In this document: piece by piece, positions 5,985-10,993 of the stretch | Numbering within the stretch: the first letter of the stretch is position 1 | How the letters are laid out: every line of letters starts with the position of its first letter | Assembly (NCBI GenBank): GCA_003486025.1 | Contig: DNHA01000259.1 | Location: 1 to 10,993, forward strand | From: Micrococcaceae bacterium | GTDB taxonomy: Bacteria > Actinomycetota > Actinomycetes > Actinomycetales > Micrococcaceae | Reading direction: 5' to 3' | Length of the DNA: 10,993 bases | Translations under genes and position numbers: made by a program | The notes under the pieces: generated by a model | What the model saw: the letters and a program-made list of their open reading frames with translations, nothing else | What the model was told of the DNA's origin: nothing | Databases searched by the model: none

Positions 5985-7178
5985 CTATCGGGCTGGGGGA
6001 GGAGGACCGTTGATTTCGTCCTCGGTAGTGGTCTGTGCAGAATAGGGAGGCTGCTGCGAGTGCTCAGCCGGGTAGGCTGCCTCTTGCTCGGTGGCCGGAG
6101 GAGCCCAGTATGCCTGCGTTGGAGCGCCAGCAGGGAAGTGCATTGGCCACGGCTGCAAGAGCTGTGGGGCTTGGCGTCTAGGTTCTGGACCGGCGGTGCG
6201 CTGCAACGCATGGCGCTTAGCTACCTGAAGCAGCACGTAGGCTACTAGCGCGGTAAATGCGACCGAGGTCAGCAGGCTTGAAAGGGAAGACTGCGAGGAA
6301 TTGATATCCACCGCACCCGCGGCCCCGAGCAAGAATAGTCCCACGTTGTTGATGACGTGCACGGCAATTGCCGCTTCGAGACCGCCGGTGCGCCACGTGA
6401 GGTAACCGGCGACGATGGCAAAGAAAGCAACGTCAAGCAGGCCGTAAATATCGTAGAGGTGTCCTGCGGTAAATAGCGGAACCGGGAGCAAAATAGCGAA
6501 GAGCGGGTGCTTGAGCCAACTGCCAAGAGTTTGCATCAGTAGGCCACGGAAGACTAGCTCTTCGGCAGCTGCCTGGAATGGAACTAGCAATACGACCAGT
6601 AGGGCGAAGAACAAGGGCTTAGCGGGAAGGTTCTCCGGCGGAATTTGGGCCGAGGCCACTGCTCCGGTGGCTTCTAGGCCCAGGCTGATTCCGAAATAGA
6701 GGGCATAGAGCACCAGGCAGATGCCCGTGCACACTCCCAACCAGCGCAAGCGGATCTTTCCGGTGACCGAGAAAAGCAATCCCACCGGTCGGGGACCGAG
6801 GAATAAGTAAGCGAGGTAGGCAACCGGTATGAGCGCAATCAGCGAGAGCATGGTGAACAAGAAAACGAATGGGTCTGCCATGTTGGTCGCTTCAAAAGCC
6901 ATCATGATCTGGTTGTTCGGATCATCGAGCTGGCTGCCCAAACTGCTGAAGAGCACGATCAAGAGCCCAACGAGCAAGATGATGGTCAACACAACATAAA
7001 AGCCCACAGCGGTTCCGAGCAGGGCCAAGGGGCGCCACCAAGCATAATCGGAACTGCGGCGCATTAGCCGATGATATTCATACCTAGGTTCTTCGGTGTT
7101 AATATTGCCCGGTGAAGTCCCGCGGTTCTCAGACAAGCTCATAGAACAATCTTCGCCCCGAAGAGGGCGAATAGGCAT
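5985..7178 (-). CDS. CPBP-family intramembrane metalloprotease
   Basis: A membrane protein of the CPBP (CAAX protease and bacteriocin-processing, ABI) family. The three catalytic motifs are intact: EELVFR (E206, E207, R211), FTAGH (H240) and HVINN (H274, N278). About eight hydrophobic segments are visible (roughly 51-78, 103-127, 145-168, 188-203, 226-243, 245-262, 266-290, 300-320). Bacterial members cleave membrane or lipidated peptides; the substrate here cannot be told. The last ~70 residues form a soluble Pro/Ala/Gln-rich tail (QPPYS, PPPPAR) that is not part of the fold. Numbering uses ATG 7178. ATG 7142 (codon 13) is an equal alternative, because a 7-bp hairpin (7152-7171) lies between the two and neither has a good ribosome site. 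It is convergent with the hibernation-factor gene and divergent from YibE/F. Confidence 0.9.
   Translation of the reverse strand: MPIRPLRGEDCSMSLSENRGTSPGNINTEEPRYEYHRLMRRSSDYAWWRPLALLGTAVGFYVVLTIILLVGLLIVLFSSLGSQLDDPNNQIMMAFEATNMADPFVFLFTMLSLIALIPVAYLAYLFLGPRPVGLLFSVTGKIRLRWLGVCTGICLVLYALYFGISLGLEATGAVASAQIPPENLPAKPLFFALLVVLLVPFQAAAEELVFRGLLMQTLGSWLKHPLFAILLPVPLFTAGHLYDIYGLLDVAFFAIVAGYLTWRTGGLEAAIAVHVINNVGLFLLGAAGAVDINSSQSSLSSLLTSVAFTALVAYVLLQVAKRHALQRTAGPEPRRQAPQLLQPWPMHFPAGAPTQAYWAPPATEQEAAYPAEHSQQPPYSAQTTTEDEINGPPPPAR
7152..7171 (-). other. Hairpin at the 5' end of the CPBP protease gene
   Basis: TTCGCCC (7152-7158) pairs with GGGCGAA (7165-7171) around a 6-nt loop. On the minus strand it lies between two possible ATG starts (7178 and 7142). 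It is therefore either in codons 3-9 or in the leader, and could influence which start is used. Confidence 0.45.
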
Positions 7179-7220
7179 GAGCCTTGCGGAGGATTTGTTG
7201 AGTCATCCTTTGGGGGTGTT

Positions 7221-7238
7221 CCTGAGAACTAGTTCAGG
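7221..7238. promoter_or_regulatory. Palindrome in the divergent CPBP/YibE-F spacer
   Basis: CCTGAGAACTAGTTCAGG contains the perfect 10-bp palindrome GAACTAGTTC (7226-7235). CCTGA and TCAGG flank it, so the whole is a dyad with a 2-base insertion. It lies 10 bases upstream of a good -10 hexamer for the plus strand (TAGACT, 7248-7253), over the position of the -35 element. This is the usual position of an operator; the binding protein is unknown. Confidence 0.4.
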
Positions 7239-7247
7239 TTCGCTGGC

Positions 7248-7253
7248 TAGACT
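7248..7253 (+). promoter_or_regulatory. Possible -10 element for the YibE/F gene
   Basis: TAGACT fits the actinobacterial TANNNT -10 pattern. It lies 45 bases before the GTG at 7299, leaving room for a leader with the GAGGAG ribosome site. No recognisable -35 is present 17 bases upstream. Confidence 0.35.
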
Positions 7254-7298
7254 TGGGCGCGACGAGTTTTGATTAATCCTTTGAGGAGTGCACCGACC

Positions 7299-8579
7299 GT
7301 GGGCCACAGTCACAATCACGATCAGCCGATTCTGCAAGATCCTGCGCGGAGACGCCGAGCATCAATTATTTTGTGGGCACTGCTAGCTCCGGTCGGCGCG
7401 TTGGCCCTGATTATGGTGATCGCGCTGTGGCCGCAAGGTAACTATGACCGTTTTGCCTTGGATGGGGCAATGGATACCACCGGTGGCGCAAGCATGGCGG
7501 TGGGCACGGTGACTAGGTCATTAATTCAAGATTGCCCCTCGAGCATGGGACTTGAAGAAGTTGGCGGTAAAACACTTGAATGCAATGTCACCTACCTGAT
7601 GCCTGACAGTGGCGGAGCGGAAATTGCCCTGGAGATTCCGCCCGAACAATTGCACTCTCGCGAGGCCCGTCCAGGAGATCAAATTCGATATCTAGATCTT
7701 TCTGCGGTGGGATCTGATAGTGGCAGCCCTTATGTTTTCGTGGATTTTGTCCGCACCTTGCCAATGTCACTGCTAGCAGTGGCTTATGGGCTAGTGGTGG
7801 TGCTGGTGGCCGGGTGGCGCGGAGCGCGTGCGGTGATTGGGCTTGTGGGCGGCATCGCGTTCATGATCATCTTCATGGTCCCTGCCTTGCTGGAGGGCGG
7901 AAATCCTGTACTGATCGCGCTGACGGGGTCTACCGCGATTATGTTTGTGGCGTTGTATTTTGCCCATGGACTGAACGCGAAAACTTCCACAGCTTTATTG
8001 GGAACGCTCTTTGGTTTGGCGGTGACAGCTGGACTTGCGGTGTGGCTGACAGATGCCGCGGCGCTGACCGGCGCGAACGATGAACACGCGATGACGCTGT
8101 CCACCGTGGTACCCCAGATTTCCCTGCCTGGCTTACTCATTTGCGGTTTGCTGGTCGGTGGCATGGGTGTGCTCAATGATGTGACCATTACTCAGTCGGC
8201 CACCGTATGGGAGCTGGCCGAGACTGCGCCGCATGCCACCGCCAGAGAACTATTCTTCAAGGGGATGCGCATCGGACGCGACCATATTGCCTCCACCGTT
8301 TACACCATTGCCTTTGCCTATGCCGGTGCCGCCCTTCCAATTCTCGCGATTGCGGCGCTCAGCGATCAGAGCTTTGGCACTACTTTGAGTTCTGGCTCGA
8401 TGGCCGAAGAAGTGATTCGAATACTTATCGGTTCCATCGGCTTGGTCCTTGCGATTCCGGTAACTACAGCCATCGCTGTAGTAGTGGTCAAGGCGACAGG
8501 CACAGGTGGTGCTCACGGGAAAGCTAGTGCATTGCAAGGGCGCCGAGCGAAGCTAAGTGCGAATGATTCTCAAATCTAA
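7299..8579 (+). CDS. YibE/F-like multi-pass membrane protein
   Basis: Matches the YibE/F family, whose biochemical role is not established; members are thought to be transporters or permease-like. One N-terminal helix (about 22-44) is followed by an extracytoplasmic domain (about 45-152) with two cysteines (C79, C95) that could form a disulfide. Seven further helices follow (about 153-172, 178-196, 203-222, 229-250, 274-292, 331-354, 371-398). The family motif GVLNDVTITQSATVWEL (290-306) is intact. I chose GTG 7299 (GAGGAG at 7283-7288, 10 bases upstream) over the upstream in-frame TTG at 7269. The product then starts MGHSHNHD, a short His-rich tip that may bind metal. The last codons contain a Zur-like box for the metal-binding lipoprotein gene that follows 46 bases later, suggesting a metal-related role; that is inference. 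Confidence 0.88.
   Translation: MGHSHNHDQPILQDPARRRRASIILWALLAPVGALALIMVIALWPQGNYDRFALDGAMDTTGGASMAVGTVTRSLIQDCPSSMGLEEVGGKTLECNVTYLMPDSGGAEIALEIPPEQLHSREARPGDQIRYLDLSAVGSDSGSPYVFVDFVRTLPMSLLAVAYGLVVVLVAGWRGARAVIGLVGGIAFMIIFMVPALLEGGNPVLIALTGSTAIMFVALYFAHGLNAKTSTALLGTLFGLAVTAGLAVWLTDAAALTGANDEHAMTLSTVVPQISLPGLLICGLLVGGMGVLNDVTITQSATVWELAETAPHATARELFFKGMRIGRDHIASTVYTIAFAYAGAALPILAIAALSDQSFGTTLSSGSMAEEVIRILIGSIGLVLAIPVTTAIAVVVVKATGTGGAHGKASALQGRRAKLSANDSQI
8558..8572. promoter_or_regulatory. Zur-like box 1
   Basis: TGCGAATGATTCTCA is a 7-1-7 inverted repeat with one mismatch. It closely resembles the actinobacterial Zur operator (TGAAAATGATTTTCA type). It sits inside the last codons of the YibE/F gene, about 21 bases before the centre of box 2 and near the -35 of the downstream gene. 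Confidence 0.65.
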
Positions 8580-8580
8580 T

Positions 8581-8595
8581 GTAGAATAGTTCTCA
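8581..8595. promoter_or_regulatory. Zur-like box 2, overlapping a -10 element
   Basis: GTAGAATAGTTCTCA agrees with TGAGAATGATTCTCA at 11 of 15 positions and repeats the GAAT-n-TTCTCA pattern of box 1, 23 bases apart. It covers TAGAAT (8582-8587), a good -10 hexamer. Binding here would block transcription of the lipoprotein gene starting at 8626. Confidence 0.5.
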
Positions 8596-8625
8596 ATAGC
8601 GTGCTTTGTGAATGGAGACTGATAG

Positions 8626-9645
8626 ATGAAAAACCGTGGATTATTAACTTCAATCGTAGCGATCCCGCTTGCCGGAATACTGCTGGCCGGATGCGCCACC
8701 GGTGATGCTTCGGGAACCTCAAGTTCGAACGAAGCCTCCGCTAGCGGAAAAATTGAATTAGTGACCACGACAAACGTCTATGGGCAGATTGCCCGCGAGA
8801 TTGGCGGTGAGCGCGTTGCGGTCACCGAAATCATCACCTCTCCCGCTCAGGATCCGCACTCCTATGAACCCACGGCGCGAGACAAGCTCACTGTTTCCAG
8901 GGCGTCAGTGGTCTTGGCCAACGGTGGAGGGTATGACCAGTTCATGGACTCCCTCGTCAGCTCCCTTCCTGCGGACCAAGCGGAGCAAGTCCATCTGATC
9001 CATGCGGCGGATTCTTCCCCGCTGGCCAAGGAGCATGGCGACGAGCCGGCGCATGATGAACATGCGGCGGACGAGCACTCTGCAGATGAACATGCGGCAG
9101 ATGAACACGCGGGACATGACCACGCGGAATACAACGAACATATCTGGTACGACTTGGACTCCATGCAGGCACTGGCTACCGAACTTGCCTCCGAGCTGGG
9201 ACATGCCGACCCTGAGGGCGCGAGCGGCTATGAAGCGAATGCCAACACCTTTGTCCAAGGAATCAAAGATCTGCGTGAGCAGCTCACGGCCGCGAAGCTA
9301 GCCGGACGCACCTATGCAATGACCGAACCGGTCCCATTCCATCTGCTTGAAGATGCTGGAATGAAAAATAAGACCCCTGCCGGGCTCAGCGAAGCAGTTG
9401 AAGGCGGCGCAGGAATCGCTCCGCTGTCACTCAAAGACCTCGGCGACTCGTTGAAGGCGGGCAAGATTGACGTTCTTGCCTACAACGTGCAGACCGAAGG
9501 GGCGGAGACCGCATCCTTGCGTTCAGACGCCCAGACCGGCAAAGTCCCCGTGGTGGACTTCCGCGAAACGATCACCGATGATTCAAATTACCTGGTATGG
9601 ATGAAGAAAAATATTGATGCTTTGTCCTCCGCGATCAACGGGTAA
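8626..9645 (+). CDS. Zinc (metal) ABC transporter substrate-binding lipoprotein, ZnuA-like
   Basis: A cluster-9 metal-binding protein anchored outside the membrane: signal peptide and lipobox LAGC give lipidated C23. Metal-site candidates are H78 (DPHSYEPT) and H172 (NEHIWYD), plus E234 and H239 in TEPVPFH, where classical ZnuA has a THxAFGY motif; the TEPV form is what I associate with actinobacterial members. Between the first two lies a His/Asp/Glu-rich loop built on DEHAA repeats (about 135-170), typical of zinc-capturing proteins. The C-terminal half has DVLAYNVQTE and VPVVDFRETI, conserved in the family. Start ATG 8626 has GGAGA 7 bases upstream. Two Zur-like boxes cover the promoter, so induction by zinc shortage is expected. 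No permease or ATPase gene follows, so the partners must be elsewhere. Confidence 0.93.
   Translation: MKNRGLLTSIVAIPLAGILLAGCATGDASGTSSSNEASASGKIELVTTTNVYGQIAREIGGERVAVTEIITSPAQDPHSYEPTARDKLTVSRASVVLANGGGYDQFMDSLVSSLPADQAEQVHLIHAADSSPLAKEHGDEPAHDEHAADEHSADEHAADEHAGHDHAEYNEHIWYDLDSMQALATELASELGHADPEGASGYEANANTFVQGIKDLREQLTAAKLAGRTYAMTEPVPFHLLEDAGMKNKTPAGLSEAVEGGAGIAPLSLKDLGDSLKAGKIDVLAYNVQTEGAETASLRSDAQTGKVPVVDFRETITDDSNYLVWMKKNIDALSSAING
9055..9114 (+). repeat. Four 15-bp tandem repeats (Asp-Glu-His-Ala-Ala)
   Basis: Four in-frame copies of a 15-bp unit encode DEHAA, DEHSA, DEHAA and DEHAG (residues 144-163) in the metal-binding loop of the lipoprotein. Copies 1 and 3 differ by one base. 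A further partial copy (CATGACCACGCGGAA) follows. The length can change by 5-residue steps without breaking the frame. Confidence 0.8.
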
Positions 9646-9653
9646 TCACTACG

Positions 9654-9659
9654 TAGACT
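9654..9659 (+). promoter_or_regulatory. Possible -10 of a leaderless transcript
   Basis: TAGACT ends 6 bases before the ATG at 9666, the spacing at which transcription would begin on the start codon. The only ribosome-site-like sequence, GAAGG (9660-9664), is 1 base from the ATG, too close to work normally. The same hexamer occurs at 7248. Confidence 0.4.
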
Positions 9660-9665
9660 GAAGGT

Positions 9666-10784
9666 ATGTCTTCGATTACCACGCAAGTCAATCAAGTCGC
9701 TGGTCGCGCCAGATCAATATTCGCTGAGCGCGCTGTGCGTTCGCAGATCACCGCGGCGGGCCAGGAGCTGAATGCGGCGGAGCATGTCTTATTTTTCGCC
9801 GAAGCCCCCGCGCAGTTTTACCAGCTAGGGGTCTGGCTTGAGACCTTCGAAAGGCTAGCCACGCAAGGCCATTCGGTAGGCGTGGTGGTCATGGATGCTT
9901 TGTCGGCCCGCGAACTATTAAAGGCCAGCAAACTTCCGGTATTTTTCACTCGTTCCATCGAACAAATTGAGACGCTGCTGACCAAGCTCGGCACACGAAG
10001 CATTAGCTATGTGAATAATTCACAACGTAACTTCACCATGCTGCGTTTCAACGGACCAGCGCATATTCACTTAAATCATGGCGAGAGCGAAAAGGCCTCA
10101 ATGGTTTCGAACCAGCTCAAAGCCTATGATTATGCCTGCGTGGCAGGGCCGGCGGCGGTGGAACGAATTTCTGGATCCATAGCTCGCTTCGATACCAAAC
10201 ATCTGGTGCAGATTGGGCGCCCACAGTTGGACGCGCTCACCCCCGAACTTCCCGCAACCCAAACCAGGGTCCTCTACGCTCCGACATGGGAGGGTGACTC
10301 TGCCGCCATGGATTATTCATCGGTAATGAAAATGGGTGAGAGTATTTTGGCCCAGTTCGAGGGGGATAACAGGTTTGAGGTGCGCTTCCGCCCTCACCCG
10401 AAAACCGGTGATCATTCAGCAGAAATGAAAAAAGAAATTACCGCGCTCCGTGCCCGTTTTGCAGCTCAACTAGATCCGGTAGCTGATGCGGGACAATCCT
10501 TGGTCTGGGCAGACGTTGCAATCTGCGATACCTCCGCCATGGCCTATGACGCGGTCGCGCTGAACGTTCCGCTGTTCCTCACTGGTCATCGACCTTCGCA
10601 GCTTCGCGAACGCTTGCCACATGAACAACTTCTGGAATCGCCTAATGGGCTGGCTCAACGTGTGGCAGAACTAGCCGAGGGAGGGGTACCGGGACGGCAA
10701 AAACAGCTAGCCCAGTATTTCTTTGCCACGACCTCGCCAGGCCAGGCAACCAAAAAACTGGGCCAGCTATTGGAATCCGTCTAA
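9666..10784 (+). CDS. CDP-glycerol glycerophosphotransferase-like protein (TagF-type GT-B)
   Basis: Resembles the catalytic half of TagF/TarF-like enzymes, which add glycerol- or ribitol-phosphate units to wall polymers at the inner face of the membrane. Motifs seen in order are HGES with H138 (equivalent of HGTP, the likely catalytic base), VLYAPTWEGD (about 202-211), RPHP with H244, and ADVAICDTSAMAYDAVALNVPLFL (about 282-305; D288 and S290 of the DxSS-like motif). At 372 residues it lacks the large N-terminal regions or glycosyltransferase fusions seen in many relatives. No teichoic-acid genes are nearby, so the acceptor is unknown. It starts 20 bases after the lipoprotein stop but may have its own leaderless promoter. 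Its stop overlaps the stop of the opposite-strand gene in CTAA. Confidence 0.82.
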   Translation: MSSITTQVNQVAGRARSIFAERAVRSQITAAGQELNAAEHVLFFAEAPAQFYQLGVWLETFERLATQGHSVGVVVMDALSARELLKASKLPVFFTRSIEQIETLLTKLGTRSISYVNNSQRNFTMLRFNGPAHIHLNHGESEKASMVSNQLKAYDYACVAGPAAVERISGSIARFDTKHLVQIGRPQLDALTPELPATQTRVLYAPTWEGDSAAMDYSSVMKMGESILAQFEGDNRFEVRFRPHPKTGDHSAEMKKEITALRARFAAQLDPVADAGQSLVWADVAICDTSAMAYDAVALNVPLFLTGHRPSQLRERLPHEQLLESPNGLAQRVAELAEGGVPGRQKQLAQYFFATTSPGQATKKLGQLLESV

Positions 10785-10993
10785 CGCTGGAGAAATACGG
10801 TGTCCTGCCACTCTCGGTGAGCATCGGTATCGTGCGAGATCAAGACATGTTTTATGTTCGTGTACTCATCAAATGAGTATTGGCTCATGTCTTTGCCCAT
10901 TCCGGAAGCCTTGTAACCACCGTGGGGCATTTCCGAGACAATGATGATGTGCTCGTTGATCCATACGCAGCCGGCCTGAATTTGCGCGCTCGC
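10781..10993 (-). CDS. Aldehyde dehydrogenase, C-terminal end (partial)
   Basis: The last 70 codons of a minus-strand gene that enters from the right edge, with the stop at 10781-10783. The sequence reads GCVWINEHIIIVSEMPHGGYKASG, then GKDMSQYSFDEYTNIKHV, the C-terminal oligomerisation end of NAD(P)+-dependent aldehyde dehydrogenases. The NEHIIIVSEMPHGG and GKDMSQYS forms are closest to what I know from aminobutyraldehyde dehydrogenases (putrescine/GABA route), but the catalytic Cys and Glu lie outside the window, so the substrate is uncertain. Confidence 0.85.
   Translation of the reverse strand, partial: ASAQIQAGCVWINEHIIIVSEMPHGGYKASGMGKDMSQYSFDEYTNIKHVLISHDTDAHREWQDTVFLQR

Overview
The window looks like chromosomal DNA of a mid-to-high-GC actinobacterium, most likely Micrococcaceae (Arthrobacter/Glutamicibacter type). 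This is inferred from gene content and protein style: a fused [4Fe-4S] serine dehydratase directly after glyA, a Rv2629/Balon-type factor, an actinobacterial ZnuA-like lipoprotein, GTG starts, and one apparently leaderless start. No tRNA, rRNA, CRISPR array or insertion sequence was seen.

Layout. 1-109 is the 3' end of glyA (+), closed by a terminator. 294-1703 is sdaA (+), closed by a 17-bp-stem hairpin. 1704-2109 is a 406-bp leader that holds an 18-codon upstream ORF with an excellent Shine-Dalgarno. That ORF is folded into a terminator-like hairpin ending in T6, ahead of mgtE (2110-3468, +). An Old Yellow Enzyme (3531-4640, +) follows. Next is a Rv2629/Balon-family ribosome hibernation factor (4783-5914, +) whose frame is broken by one apparent extra base near 5656. 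A 16-bp bidirectional terminator separates it from a convergent CPBP membrane protease (5985-7178, -). A divergent intergenic region leads into a YibE/F membrane protein (7299-8579, +). Its last codons carry a Zur-like box, and a second copy overlaps the -10 of a ZnuA-like lipoprotein gene (8626-9645, +). A CDP-glycerol glycerophosphotransferase-like gene (9666-10784, +) overlaps, stop to stop, the 3' end of an aldehyde dehydrogenase (10781-10993, -).

How the genes fit together. glyA and sdaA form a glycine-serine-pyruvate unit. mgtE is a CBS-domain Mg2+ channel with its own long leader. YibE/F and the lipoprotein form a probable metal-related pair that shares a regulatory site, but the permease and ATPase expected with the lipoprotein are not in the window. 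The other genes look like independent single transcription units.

The most interesting parts are the mgtE leader (candidate leader-peptide attenuator), the frame break in the hibernation factor together with the strong hairpin against its Shine-Dalgarno, and the tandem Zur-like boxes.
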